DNA of 64,000 nucleotides from Muricoccus roseus (GCF_900141905.1 NZ_FQZF01000019.1:1-64000), one strand, 5' to 3'. Shown: positions 47,457 to 56,596, numbered from the stretch's first letter. Translations and numbers: made by a program. Notes: a model not told the origin generated them from the sequence alone.

Positions 47457-49424
47457 CTAGCCCAGGATCTGCCCGAGCCGGCTGGCCAGAGCGTCCATCG
47501 GGAAGGGCTTGGTCATCACATGCATGCCGGGCTCGAGCTGTCCCTCGCCCATGACCGCGGTTTCGGCATAGCCGGTGATGAAGAGCACCTTGAGGGTCGG
47601 GCGGAGCTGGCGGGCGGCATCGGCGAGCTGGCGGCCGTTCATGCCGCCGGGCAGGCCGACATCGGTGATCAGCAGGTCGATCGGCATGTCGGACTCGAGG
47701 ATCTTCAGGCCGGAGGGGCCGTCCGGCGCCTCGATGACAGCGAAGCCCCGTTCCTGCAGCACCTCAGCGACGAGCATGCGGATGGTGGCTTCGTCGTCGA
47801 CCACCAGGACGGTTTCGCCGGCGCGGGCCCGGGAAGCGGCACCGGGCATGGGCTCGGACGCCTCTGCCTCGGCGGTGCCGCTGTGGCGGGGCAGGTCGAT
47901 CTTCACCCGCGTGCCGGCGCCATGGGCGGACTGGATACGGACATGGCCGCCGGACTGGCGCGCGAAGCCATAGACCATGGACAGGCCGAGGCCGGTGCCC
48001 TGGCCCAGGGGCTTGGTGGTGAAGAAGGGGTCGAAGGCGCGCTCCTGCACCTCGGGCGGCATGCCGGTGCCGGTATCGGCGATGGCGACGGTGACGTAGC
48101 CGCCGGGGGGGATGTCGCGGTCCTGCGCGGCCTGGCCGGTGAATTCGGCATTGGCGGTTTCGATGACGATCTGGCCGCCATCGGGCATCGCGTCGCGCGC
48201 GTTGATGCAGAGGTTGAGGATGGCGCTTTCGAGCTGGTTCGGGTCGCAGAGGACGGGCCAGAGATCCGGGGCGAGGCGCGTCTCGATCCGGATGGCCGGG
48301 CCGACGGTGCGGCGGAGGAGGTCCTCCATGCCGGCGACCAGGCGGTTGGCGTCGGTGGGCTTGGGGTCGAGGGTCTGGCGGCGGGCGAAGGCGAGCAGGC
48401 GGTGCGTGAGGGCGGCAGCGCGGCTGGCGGCGCCCTGGGCGGCGGTGAGGTAGCGCTCGAGATCGGTGAGGCGGCCCTGGGCGACGCGGGTCCTCAGCAG
48501 CTCGAGGCTGCCGATCATGCCGGTGAGGAGGTTGTTGAAGTCATGGGCAAGGCCGCCGGTGAGGTGGCCGAGCGCCTCCATCTTCTGCGCCTGGAAGAGC
48601 TGCTGGCGGGATTCGTCGAGGCGGATCTGCGCCTCGCGCCGTTCGGAGAGGTCGCGGGTGATCTTCGCGAAGCCAATCAGCGTCCCGGATTCGTCGCGGA
48701 TGGCGTCGATGACGACGCCGGCCCAGAAGCGGCTGCCGTCCTTGCGGAGGCGCCAGCCCTCGGCCTCGAAGCGGCCCTCGCGCTCGGCCGTTTCCAGCGC
48801 GCGCCAGGGGAGGCGGGTGGCGATGTCCTCGGGCGTATAGAAGCGGGAGAAGTGCTGGCCGGTGATCTCCGTGGCGGCGTAGCCCTTGATGCGCTCGGCG
48901 CCCGCGTTCCAGTTGGTGACGAGGCCCTCGGGGCTGAGCATGTAGATGGCGTAGTCCACCACTCCCTGCACGAGCAGGCGGAAGCCGCGTTCGCTTTCCA
49001 GCGCGGCGAGCTGCATGAGGCGCTGCTCGGTCATGTCGCGGGTGATCTTGGCGAAGCCGACGAGCTGGCCGTTGCGGCGGACGGGGTCGATCACGACCAT
49101 GGCCCAGAAGCGCGTGCCGTCCTTGCGGAGGCGCCAGGCTTCGGCGGTGAAGCGGCCGGTCTCGGCCGCGATGCGCAGGGCCTGCTCGGGGATCCGGGCG
49201 GCGCGGTCCTCCTCGGTGTAGAAGCGGGAGAAGTGCTGGCCGATGATTTCCTCGGCGTCGTAGCCCTTGATCCGCTGCGCGCCGGGATTCCAGCTGGCGA
49301 CGTAGCCCTCGGGGTCCAGCATGTAGATCGCATAGTCCACCACGGCCTGGACGAGCATCTCGTAGGTGCCGGCCGTGGGAGCCGCGATTCTCGCGCCTGG
49401 GATAGCCTGGGGGGCGGTCATCAC
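47457..49424 (-). CDS. Hybrid sensor histidine kinase, PAS-PAS-HisKA-HATPase-REC
   Basis: 655 residues, no membrane segments. Two tandem, clearly duplicated PAS/PAC units (about 22-140 and 145-268) share [40 protein letters not shown] and [12 protein letters not shown]. The H-box is [20 protein letters not shown] (phospho-accepting His at about 294). The ATPase domain has [21 protein letters not shown] and [20 protein letters not shown]. The C-terminal receiver has [18 protein letters not shown] with the phospho-acceptor Asp at about 588 ([11 protein letters not shown]) and KPF. The signal is unknown; the PAS domains lack an obvious cofactor motif. No DNA-binding response regulator is adjacent, so it probably phosphorylates a partner elsewhere. 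Confidence 0.92.
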   Translation of the reverse strand: MMTAPQAIPGARIAAPTAGTYEMLVQAVVDYAIYMLDPEGYVASWNPGAQRIKGYDAEEIIGQHFSRFYTEEDRAARIPEQALRIAAETGRFTAEAWRLRKDGTRFWAMVVIDPVRRNGQLVGFAKITRDMTEQRLMQLAALESERGFRLLVQGVVDYAIYMLSPEGLVTNWNAGAERIKGYAATEITGQHFSRFYTPEDIATRLPWRALETAEREGRFEAEGWRLRKDGSRFWAGVVIDAIRDESGTLIGFAKITRDLSERREAQIRLDESRQQLFQAQKMEALGHLTGGLAHDFNNLLTGMIGSLELLRTRVAQGRLTDLERYLTAAQGAASRAAALTHRLLAFARRQTLDPKPTDANRLVAGMEDLLRRTVGPAIRIETRLAPDLWPVLCDPNQLESAILNLCINARDAMPDGGQIVIETANAEFTGQAAQDRDIPPGGYVTVAIADTGTGMPPEVQERAFDPFFTTKPLGQGTGLGLSMVYGFARQSGGHVRIQSAHGAGTRVKIDLPRHSGTAEAEASEPMPGAASRARAGETVLVVDDEATIRMLVAEVLQERGFAVIEAPDGPSGLKILESDMPIDLLITDVGLPGGMNGRQLADAARQLRPTLKVLFITGYAETAVMGEGQLEPGMHVMTKPFPMDALASRLGQILG

Positions 49425-49594
49425 CTTAAGGCATGGTCCGGTCGCATGCGTTCACTTCGGATGCTCGGGCTGGTCATGGGGTCGAGGTCGCGGGGCCTGC
49501 GGGCATGACCGGTCCCGCGGGCTGCAACCTGCGGGAGTTGTCTCAGCATCCTTCCCGGCGCGCCTCAAGCGTGAGGCTCTTCACAAACACATGT

Positions 49595-49616
49595 GAATCC
49601 CCATGAAAGGGGATTC
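49595..49616 (-). terminator. Hairpin terminator of the copA-cueR operon
   Basis: An 8-bp stem GAATCCCC/GGGGATTC with a 6-base loop lies 26 bp downstream of the cueR stop on the minus strand. In that direction it is followed by ACATGTGTTTGTG, moderately T-rich. Confidence 0.5.
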
Positions 49617-49641
49617 GCTGGGCGGAAGCCTGGGGTGGGGC

Positions 49642-50034
49642 TCAATTGGAGCGGGCGAGCTCGTCCAGGATGGGGCAGTCCGGGCGGGAGTCGCCGTGGC
49701 AATGGGCGGCGAGGTGGCGGAGGGTGGCGGCCATGGCGGAGAGGTCGCGGGCCTTGGCCTCCAGCGCCTCCACATGGGCGAGCGCCAGGCGCTTCACCTC
49801 GGCGCTGGCGCGGTGGCGGTCACCCCACAGGGCGAGCAGGCTGGCGATCTCGTGCAGCGAGAAGCCGAGGTCGCGGGCGCGGCGGATGAAGCGCAGGGCG
49901 TGGATCTCGGCTTCCCCGTAGTCGCGGTAGTTCGCCTCGCTCCGGCTGGCCGGGGGGAGGAGGCCGATCGCCTCGTAGTGGCGGATCATCTTCGCCGTGA
50001 CGCCGGAGGCGCGGGCGGCTTCGCCGATCTTCAT
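49642..50034 (-). CDS. cueR: CueR-type copper-responsive MerR regulator
   Basis: 130 residues. The N-terminal winged helix MKIGEAARASGVTAKMIRHY is followed by GLLPPASRSEANYRDYGEAE, the normal MerR DNA-binding start. A long dimerisation helix (EVKRLALAHVEALEAKARDL) leads to the metal loop CHGDSRPDCPILDEL, with the two cysteines spaced as in CueR Cu(I) sensors. It activates copper-export genes when Cu(I) binds. The gene overlaps the 3' end of copA by four bases, so sensor and pump are made from one message, controlled by the MerR-type promoter at 52546-52576. Confidence 0.92.
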   Translation of the reverse strand: MKIGEAARASGVTAKMIRHYEAIGLLPPASRSEANYRDYGEAEIHALRFIRRARDLGFSLHEIASLLALWGDRHRASAEVKRLALAHVEALEAKARDLSAMAATLRHLAAHCHGDSRPDCPILDELARSN

Positions 50035-52523
50035 GCGCGTGTCTCCGGGGCGGTGATGTCAGGTGGCGTGAAGCGGCGCAGGCGCAGGGCGTTGCCGACG
50101 ACGAAGACGCTGGAGAGGCCCATGGCCGCCGCCGCCAGGACGGGGGAGAGGAGGCCGGCGATGGCGACGGGGATGAGGACGACGTTGTAGGCGAAGGCCC
50201 AGAAGAGGTTCTGGCGGATGTTGCGCAGCGTCGCGCGGCTGAGGGCGATGGCGGTGGGGATGCCGCGCGGGTCGCCCGACATGAGCACGACATCGGCGCT
50301 TTCGATCGCGACATCCGTGCCCGTGCCGATGGCGATTCCGGTATCGGCGGCGGCGAGCGCCGGGGCGTCGTTGATGCCGTCCCCCACGAAGGCGAGGCGG
50401 CCCGCGCCGCGCAGGTGGCGGATGGCGTCCACCTTGCCCTCCGGCAGCACCTCCGCCTCCACCCGCTCGATGCCGAGGCGGCGGGCGATGGCGGCGGCGG
50501 TGCGGCGGTTGTCGCCGCTGACCATCGCCAGGGTGAGGCCCATGCGGCGGAGCGCCGCGAGGGCGGGGGCGGTGGTCGGGCGGATGGGGTCGGCGACGGC
50601 GAGGATGGCGGCGAGCTTCCCGTCGATGGCGGCGTAGAGCGGGGTGCGGCCGGCATCGGCGAGGCGGCTGGCCTCGGCGGCGAAGGGCGAGACGTCGAGG
50701 CCCAGCGAGGCCATGAAGCGGTCCGCCCCGACCTCGACGCGCTGCCCGCCGACCATCGCGCGCAGGCCCATGCCGGGGATGGCCTGGGTGTCGGTGGCGG
50801 CGGGAATGGGCAGGGCGCGCTCGGCGGCGGCGGCGCGGATGGCCTCGGCGACCGGATGCTCGCTGGCGGATTCGGCGGCGGCGACCAGGGGGAGGAGGGT
50901 GGCCTCCGCGAAGCCCGGGGCGGGGATGAGGTCGGTCAGCGCCGGGCGGCCTTCCGTCAGCGTGCCGGTCTTGTCCATGGCGATGGTGGTGACGTCGCGC
51001 AGCGCCTGCAGGGCGGCGCCGCGGCGGAACAGCACGCCGAGTTCCGCGCCGCGCCCGGTGCCGACCATGACGGCGACGGGGGTGGCGAGGCCCATGGCGC
51101 AGGGGCAGGCGATGATGAGCACCGCCACCGCCGCGACCAGCGCATGGGCGGTGCCGGCCCCGGCCGCCAGCCAGCCGAGGGCGGTGAGGGCGGCGACGGC
51201 CATGACGGCGGGGACGAAGACGCGCGTGACCTTGTCGGCCAGGGCCTGGATGGGGAGCTTGCCGCCCTGGGCTTCCTCGACCAGCCGGGTGATGCGGGCG
51301 AGGACGGTGCCCGCGCCGACGGCGGTGGCCCGCAGGCGCAGGGCGCCGGCGCCGTTCACCGTGCCGCCGACCACCGCGTCTCCGGGGCCGCGGCGGACGG
51401 GGAGGGATTCGCCGGTGACCATCGATTCGTCGATATGGCTTTCGCCCTCCAGCACCTCGGCATCGGTGGGGATGCGCTCGCCGGGGCGGATGCGGAGGAT
51501 GTCCCCTTCGCGGAGCTGGGCCGCCGGGATTTCGGCTTCCGTGCCGTCGCGTTCCACCCGGGCGGTGGCGGGCTGGAGGTCCAGCAGGCGGCGGATGGCG
51601 GCGGAGGCGCGGCCGCGGGAGCGGGCTTCCAGCCAGCGGCCGAGCAGGACGAGTGCGACGATCACGGCCGCCGCCTCGAAATAGACGTGGCGCTGGTCCT
51701 CCGGGAGGAGGGTGGGGGCGAGGGTGACGATGACGGAGTAGCCCCAGGCGGCGAGGGTGCCGAGGGCGACGAGGCTGTTCATCTCCGGCCCGCCGCGCAG
51801 CAGGGCGGGCCAGCCGATGCGGTGGAAGCGCCAGCCCGGGCCGAAGAGGACGGCCGAGGCGAGGAGGAGCTGGAGGCCGTTCCAGACGGGGCCACTGACG
51901 GCGTGGTGGAGGGCGGGGATGAGGTGGCCGCCCATCTCGATGAGGAAGAGGGGGGCGGCGAGGGCGAGGGCGATGAGGGTGTCGCGGCGCAGCCCCGCTT
52001 CCTCGCCCGCGCCGGGCGGGCCGGCATGGTGGGCGTGCGGGTCGGCATCCCCAGTCGCATGGGCGGCATGGCCGGCATGGGCGTGGTGATGGGCTTCCGG
52101 GCCGGGGGCGGGCTCGTAGCCGGCGCGGCGGATGGCCGCTTCCATGGCGGTCCGGTCCGGCGTGCCGGGGGCGTGGCGGAGGGTGGCGCGGTGGGTGGCG
52201 AGGTTCACCGCCGCCTCCTCCACGCCGGGGAGGGCGGCGAGGGCGCGCTCCACGCGGCCGGCGCAGGAGGCGCAGGTCATGCCCTCCACGCCGATCTCCG
52301 TGGTCTCCAGCGGGGATTCGTAGCCGGCGCGGGCGATGGCGCCGCGCAGGGCGGCGGTGTTCAGCGCCTCGCCTTCCACCGTCGCGCGATGGGTGGCGAG
52401 GTTGACGGCGACGCCGGTGACGCCGGGCTGGGCGGCGAGGGCACGCTCCACCCGCCCGGCGCAGGAGGCGCAGGTCATGCCTTCGACGGGGAGGGTGAGG
52501 CGGGTGGCGGTGGCGACGGGCAT
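50031..52523 (-). CDS. copA: Copper-translocating P1B-type ATPase
   Basis: 830 residues. Two N-terminal heavy-metal-associated domains, each with GMTCASC. A His-rich segment between the second one and the first membrane helix reads HHHAHAGHAAHATGDADPHA and continues with HHAG. The membrane metal site is IIACPCAMGLATP (Cys at about 473 and 475). The phosphorylation motif is DKTGTLTEG (Asp at about 517), with SEHPVAEAI, VSGDNRRTAAAIA and VGDGINDAPALAAAD following. It exports Cu(I) across the inner membrane. The start at 52523 has AAAGGA about ten bases upstream. First gene of the copA-cueR operon. Confidence 0.95.
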   Translation of the reverse strand: MPVATATRLTLPVEGMTCASCAGRVERALAAQPGVTGVAVNLATHRATVEGEALNTAALRGAIARAGYESPLETTEIGVEGMTCASCAGRVERALAALPGVEEAAVNLATHRATLRHAPGTPDRTAMEAAIRRAGYEPAPGPEAHHHAHAGHAAHATGDADPHAHHAGPPGAGEEAGLRRDTLIALALAAPLFLIEMGGHLIPALHHAVSGPVWNGLQLLLASAVLFGPGWRFHRIGWPALLRGGPEMNSLVALGTLAAWGYSVIVTLAPTLLPEDQRHVYFEAAAVIVALVLLGRWLEARSRGRASAAIRRLLDLQPATARVERDGTEAEIPAAQLREGDILRIRPGERIPTDAEVLEGESHIDESMVTGESLPVRRGPGDAVVGGTVNGAGALRLRATAVGAGTVLARITRLVEEAQGGKLPIQALADKVTRVFVPAVMAVAALTALGWLAAGAGTAHALVAAVAVLIIACPCAMGLATPVAVMVGTGRGAELGVLFRRGAALQALRDVTTIAMDKTGTLTEGRPALTDLIPAPGFAEATLLPLVAAAESASEHPVAEAIRAAAAERALPIPAATDTQAIPGMGLRAMVGGQRVEVGADRFMASLGLDVSPFAAEASRLADAGRTPLYAAIDGKLAAILAVADPIRPTTAPALAALRRMGLTLAMVSGDNRRTAAAIARRLGIERVEAEVLPEGKVDAIRHLRGAGRLAFVGDGINDAPALAAADTGIAIGTGTDVAIESADVVLMSGDPRGIPTAIALSRATLRNIRQNLFWAFAYNVVLIPVAIAGLLSPVLAAAAMGLSSVFVVGNALRLRRFTPPDITAPETRA

Positions 52524-52545
52524 CGGCGGTGATCCTTTGCCCGCT

Positions 52546-52576
52546 CAGATGGGGGTTCCCATCATGGGAAGGTCAA
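52546..52576 (-). promoter_or_regulatory. CueR-type promoter/operator of copA
   Basis: On the minus strand, -35 TTGACC (52571-52576) is followed directly by the 15-bp palindrome TTCCCATGATGGGAA (52556-52570), inside a long 19-bp spacer typical of MerR-family promoters. The -10 near 52546-52551 (CATCTG) is poor, as expected for a regulator-dependent promoter. It lies about 23 bp upstream of the copA start. Confidence 0.7.
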
Positions 52577-52639
52577 GGGGAGGGGCGCCCGCGCGAAAGC
52601 CCGGTTCCGGCGCGGCGCGTTCCGCCCTAATCCGGGGGC

Positions 52640-53731
52640 ATGTCCGCATCCACCGGCTTCGACCCCATTCCGGACGGCATCGTCTGCGTGCCGGATTACG
52701 AGCAGCCCGCGCGGGAGCGCATGGGGGAGAATGCCTGGGCCTATGTAGGGGGCGGGGCGGGGGATGAGCTGACCCTGCGGGAGAACCGGGCGGGGTTCGA
52801 GCGGCTGCGGCTGGCCTCGCGGGTGCTGGTGCCGATGCGCGGCGCCCATACCCGGCTGCGGCTGCTGGGGCAGGACTTCGAGCACCCCGTGCTGGTGGCG
52901 CCGAGCGCCTGGCACCGGCTGCTGCATCGGGACGGCGAGGTGGCGACCACGCTGGGCGCCTCCGCGACGCGCAGCGGGATGGTGGTGAGCGCGCAGGCGA
53001 GCCTGCCGCTGGAGGCCATCGCGGCGCAGGCCCGGCAGGCGCCGTGGTTCCAGCTCTATGTGCAGCCGGACCGGGACTTCACCCTGGGGCTGGCGAGGCG
53101 GGCGGAGGCGGCGGGCTATGGGGCGCTGGTGGTGACGGTGGATGCGCCGGTGAGCCTGCGGAACCGGGAGCAGCGGCTGGGGTTCCGGCTGCCGCCGGGG
53201 ATCGATTCCGTGAACCTGCGCGGGGCGGCCGCGCCGCCCCCCGCGACGGGGGAAAGCGAGATCTTCGGGGCGGTGGAGCATGCGGCGGGCTGGGAGGACA
53301 TCGTGGCGCTCAAGGCGGCGGCGCGGCTGCCGGTGCTGCTGAAGGGGATCATGACCCCCGCCGATGCCGATCGGGCGGTGGGGGCGGGGGTGGATGGCAT
53401 CATCGTCTCCAACCATGGGGGGCGGGTGCTGGACACGATGCCGGCCACGATCGACGCCCTGCCCGGCATCGCGCAGGCGGTGGGTGGGCGGGTGCCCGTG
53501 CTGATGGATGGCGGGATCCGGCGCGGGACGGATGTGCTGAAGGCGCTGGCGCTGGGGGCGCAGGCGGTGCTGGTGGGCCGGCCGGTGCTGCATGGGCTCG
53601 CCGTGGCGGGCGCCATGGGGGTCGCGCATGTGCTGAAGCTGCTGCGCACGGAGCTGGAGGTGGCGATGGTGCAGACGGGCTGCCCGACGCTGGACGCCAT
53701 CGGGCCGGGGGTGATCTGGCGCGGGCCGTGA
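52640..53731 (+). CDS. FMN-dependent alpha-hydroxy-acid oxidase
   Basis: 363 residues. FMN-dependent hydroxy-acid dehydrogenase/oxidase family, which oxidises L-2-hydroxy acids such as lactate, glycolate or mandelate to 2-oxo acids. Visible: AWAYVGGGAGDELTLRENRA, LVAPSAWHRLLHRDGE, WFQLYVQPDRD (active-site Tyr), VTVDAPVSLRNREQR, LLKGIMTPADADRA (FMN Lys), GIIVSNHGGRVLDTMPATID (catalytic His and Arg) and LMDGGIRRGTDVLKALALGA. The usual PIGLAGLAHPDGE segment is replaced by PSAWHRLLHRDGE, closest to the eukaryote-like glycolate oxidase/lactate oxidase branch. CTAATC ends 7 bp before the ATG, so the message may be leaderless. It borders the catabolic island to the right. Confidence 0.85.
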   Translation: MSASTGFDPIPDGIVCVPDYEQPARERMGENAWAYVGGGAGDELTLRENRAGFERLRLASRVLVPMRGAHTRLRLLGQDFEHPVLVAPSAWHRLLHRDGEVATTLGASATRSGMVVSAQASLPLEAIAAQARQAPWFQLYVQPDRDFTLGLARRAEAAGYGALVVTVDAPVSLRNREQRLGFRLPPGIDSVNLRGAAAPPPATGESEIFGAVEHAAGWEDIVALKAAARLPVLLKGIMTPADADRAVGAGVDGIIVSNHGGRVLDTMPATIDALPGIAQAVGGRVPVLMDGGIRRGTDVLKALALGAQAVLVGRPVLHGLAVAGAMGVAHVLKLLRTELEVAMVQTGCPTLDAIGPGVIWRGP

Positions 53732-53762
53732 GGGCTGGGCCGGGACCGCGCGTTCCGCCGGA

Positions 53763-54476
53763 TCAGCGGCGCAGCAGGTCCCGCAGCACCTCCCAGGCGA
53801 AGGTGACGTGTTCGCGCATCAGCGCCTCGGCCCTTTCGCCCTGGCCCGCCAGGATGGCGCGCAGGATGCGGTGATGGTCGTCATGGGAGCGGCGGATGAT
53901 GGCGTGGTCCTCCCAGACGAAGAGGCGGTCGGAGGCCATGGGCACGTTCTGGGTCTGGTGTACAAAGCTCCGCACGAAGCGGTTCTCGGCGCAGGCGAGC
54001 AGGGTTTCGTGGAACTCTACATTCATGGCGCGGTAGGGCGGCAGGCCCTCGGGTGTCAGCGTGCCGGCGGCGAGGATGCGGTCGCCGGCTTCGAGGCAGG
54101 CGCGTAGCCGGGCCGCCGCCGCCTCGGGCAGGCCCTGGGTAGCACAGAGCCAGCAGGCGAAGCCTTCCAGCCGGGCGCGGACGGCATAGGCCTGCTGGAT
54201 GTCCTCCATACCGAAGCGGCGCACCGTGTATCCACGGTTGGCCTCGTACTCGAGCAAGCCTTCCTGGGCGAGGTTGACCAGCGCTTCCCGCAGCGGCGTG
54301 CGCGAAACGCCAAGAGAGAGGGCGAGTGGGACCTGGTGCAGGCGCTCCCCCGGCGCGAGATCGCCGTTCAGCACACGTTCGCGCAGGATGGCCGTCGCTT
54401 CCTCACCCTCTGTGCGACGTAGGGGATTGGATAAAATTTCGGCGTCCTGGGCCGGAAAACGGTCTTGACCTGCCAT
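53763..54476 (-). CDS. GntR-family (FCD) regulator of the catabolic island
   Basis: 237 residues from the ATG at 54476, which has GGGAGGG upstream; a start at 54491 is less likely. Winged helix: ATAILRERVLNGDLAPGERL and SLGVSRTPLREALVNLAQEG. The FCD domain has AYAVRARLEGFACWLCAT, NVEFHETLLACAENRFVRSF, HDDHHRILRAILAGQGERAE and ALMREHVTFAWEVL, with the metal-binding histidines. Divergent from the SDR-Liv operon across 83 bp; it most likely controls that operon in response to the imported substrate or an acid derived from it. Confidence 0.87.
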   Translation of the reverse strand: MAGQDRFPAQDAEILSNPLRRTEGEEATAILRERVLNGDLAPGERLHQVPLALSLGVSRTPLREALVNLAQEGLLEYEANRGYTVRRFGMEDIQQAYAVRARLEGFACWLCATQGLPEAAAARLRACLEAGDRILAAGTLTPEGLPPYRAMNVEFHETLLACAENRFVRSFVHQTQNVPMASDRLFVWEDHAIIRRSHDDHHRILRAILAGQGERAEALMREHVTFAWEVLRDLLRR

Positions 54477-54500
54477 TGAGCCCTCCCTCATGTATCCAAT
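54426..54500. promoter_or_regulatory. Paired candidate GntR operator half-sites
   Basis: ATTGGATA at 54426-54433 and its exact inverse TATCCAAT at 54493-54500 flank the GntR start; the second is part of ATGTATCCAAT. Both are unusually AT-rich for this DNA and could bind the divergently encoded regulator, possibly with looping. The spacing (59 bp between half-sites) is long, so they may be two separate sites. Confidence 0.4.
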
Positions 54501-54559
54501 CCTAAGAGGGCCGGTTTGAACAGGCCCAGCTCCCCATCCGGGAGCAGGGAGAGAACGTG

Positions 54560-55324
54560 ATGGAACGAAGGCGGCGGACCGCCCTTGTGACGGGTGGCGC
54601 GCGCGGGATCGGCGCGGCCATTGCCGCGGCGCTGGCGGCGGATGCGGTGGATGTGGCGGTGGCGGATCTGGACGCGGAGGCGGCGGCCCGCGTGGCGGCC
54701 GCGCTGCCCTCCGGGCGGCATCTCGGCCTGGCCATGGACGTGACCGACGAGGCGGTGGTGGCCGCCGGCTTCGAGCGGGTGCAGCAGGCGCTCGGGCCCA
54801 TCGACATTCTCGTCACCTGCGCCGGCATCCTTCTCTTCGCGCCGGGTGGCGACCGGCCGCTGGTGGCGGAGACGCGTCTGGAGGACTGGCGCCGGACGCA
54901 GGAGGTGAACGCGACCGGCTGCTTCCTGGCTTGCCGCGAATATGTGCGGCGCGCGCCGGTGGAGAACCCGACGGGGCGGATTGTCACCCTCTCCTCGGTC
55001 GCGGCCCAGCTCGGCGGATACCGCTCCAGCGCCGCCTATATCGCCAGCAAGTCCGCGGTGCTCGGCCTGACGAAGGCGCTGGCGCGGGAGCTGGCGCCGA
55101 GGCGCATCACGGCGAACTCCGTCGCGCCGGGGCTGATCGACGCGCCAATGCTGCGGCTCTCGCTCGATGCGGCGGATGACGCGAAGGCGGCGGCGAATAT
55201 CCCGCTGGGGCGGATCGGCACCCCGGGCGACGTGGCCGGGGCGGTGCGGTTCCTGGCCTCGGCCGAGGCGTCTTACCTCACCGGCGTGACGATCGACGTG
55301 AATGGTGGATACCGGATGCAATAG
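54560..55324 (+). CDS. Short-chain dehydrogenase/reductase
   Basis: 254 residues. Classical SDR: nucleotide-binding TGGARGIGAAIAAAL, cofactor-selecting VADLD (acidic, so NAD+ is likely), NAG-equivalent TCAGIL, catalytic Ser in LSSVAAQ, YIASK catalytic Tyr and Lys, and the C-terminal YLTGVTIDVNGGYRMQ. It is the first gene of the island operon, 38 bp before the substrate-binding protein gene, and would oxidise a secondary alcohol. The ATG at 54560 is preceded by GGGAGAG. Confidence 0.87.
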   Translation: MERRRRTALVTGGARGIGAAIAAALAADAVDVAVADLDAEAAARVAAALPSGRHLGLAMDVTDEAVVAAGFERVQQALGPIDILVTCAGILLFAPGGDRPLVAETRLEDWRRTQEVNATGCFLACREYVRRAPVENPTGRIVTLSSVAAQLGGYRSSAAYIASKSAVLGLTKALARELAPRRITANSVAPGLIDAPMLRLSLDAADDAKAAANIPLGRIGTPGDVAGAVRFLASAEASYLTGVTIDVNGGYRMQ

Positions 55325-55362
55325 CGTCCCGCGCAACGTCCAAGACAGAAGGAAAGCAGAAG

Positions 55363-56571
55363 ATGGGAATGCGATCGGTCCGGGCGGCACTGCTCGGTGG
55401 TGTGCTGGCGATGGCGGGCGGGCTGACGGCGCTGGCGCAGGAGGTGGGCGTGACGCCGGACCGCGTGCGGATTGGCATGTTCGCGCCTCTTTCGGGGCCG
55501 AGCGCGGCCTATGGGCAGGACGTGCTGAACGCCGCCCGCATGTGGTTCGACAAGATCAACCGCGAGGGCGGCATCCACGGACGGCAGATCGAGGCCGTGG
55601 TGGAGGACGACCGCTGCAACGCGAACGACCTGGTCGCCGCGGTGAAGAAGCTGGTGGAGCAGAGCAACGTCTTCGCGCTGAACGGCGGCTCCTGCTCGGC
55701 CGCGGTGGTGGCGGCCAGCGACTATGTGGTGCGGAACCGGGTGCCGCTGGTGATGCTGAACGCTTCCGGCGACGGCGCGCTGTTCCCGCCCAACGACTAT
55801 ATCTACGGCGCCTTCTCGATCTCGCAGCACGCGGCCGGCGGGTCGGCGGTGGAGTTCGCGGCGCGGCACTTCAACGCGCGCCGCATCGCCTATGTGAACC
55901 ATGACGACGCCTATGGCGCGTGGAACCTGAACGCGGCGAAGTTCCAGGCGGAGCGGCGCGGGGCGGGGCTGAACGTGCAGTCGATCAGCCCCAACATCAC
56001 GGATGTGACGGCGCCGATGGTGCGGCTGCGCGCCGCCAATCCCGAGGTGCTGGTCATCATGACCTATGCGCGGCCCGCGGCGCTCATCATCCGCAAGGCG
56101 ATGGAGCTGGGCTATCGCGGCCCGATCGTGGTGGCGGTGAACGCCACGGCCGACCTGCGCCAGATGGTGGCCAATGGCGGCGGGCCGGAGGCGTTCCGCA
56201 ACGTCTATATCCAGGAGGTGCTGGCCGACCTGCCGGGCAGCGCGCGGCTGCAATGGGTGTACGACATGTACCGCCAAGCCTATCCGCAGCTCGCCTCGCA
56301 GGAGGGGCGGCCGCAGGTCTACATGCCCTATGGGCTGCCCTCGGCCATGTCCGTCACCCGCGCGCTGGAGGCGGCGGGGCCGGAGCTGACGCGGGAGAAG
56401 TTCCTGGCCGCGCTGCAGGGGCTGGATTTCGACAGCGGGGTGATGGCCGGCCCGATCCGCTTCGGCCCGCGCAACCGCGCCGCCCAGCAGGCCGCGATCT
56501 ACATCAAGTATGACGGCGCCACGATGGAGCGCGTGCCCGGCAGCTTCGCCAGCGACTGGCGCTTCGAGTAG
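55363..56571 (+). CDS. ABC transporter substrate-binding protein, branched-chain amino acid (LivJ) type
   Basis: 402 residues. Signal peptide MGMRSVRAALLGGVLAMAGG to LA-QEV. The periplasmic binding-protein fold of the LivJ/AmiC group: VRIGMFAPLSGPSAAYGQDV, MWFDKINREGGIHGRQIEAV, DDRCNANDLVAAVKKLVEQ, FALNGGSCSAAVVAASDYVV and IAYVNHDDAYGAWN. Such receptors in catabolic operons often bind aromatic or other carboxylic acids rather than amino acids. It is the receptor for the transporter encoded by the next four genes. Confidence 0.9.
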   Translation: MGMRSVRAALLGGVLAMAGGLTALAQEVGVTPDRVRIGMFAPLSGPSAAYGQDVLNAARMWFDKINREGGIHGRQIEAVVEDDRCNANDLVAAVKKLVEQSNVFALNGGSCSAAVVAASDYVVRNRVPLVMLNASGDGALFPPNDYIYGAFSISQHAAGGSAVEFAARHFNARRIAYVNHDDAYGAWNLNAAKFQAERRGAGLNVQSISPNITDVTAPMVRLRAANPEVLVIMTYARPAALIIRKAMELGYRGPIVVAVNATADLRQMVANGGGPEAFRNVYIQEVLADLPGSARLQWVYDMYRQAYPQLASQEGRPQVYMPYGLPSAMSVTRALEAAGPELTREKFLAALQGLDFDSGVMAGPIRFGPRNRAAQQAAIYIKYDGATMERVPGSFASDWRFE

Positions 56572-56596
56572 CGGCGGAAGGGCAGGGGTGGACGCC

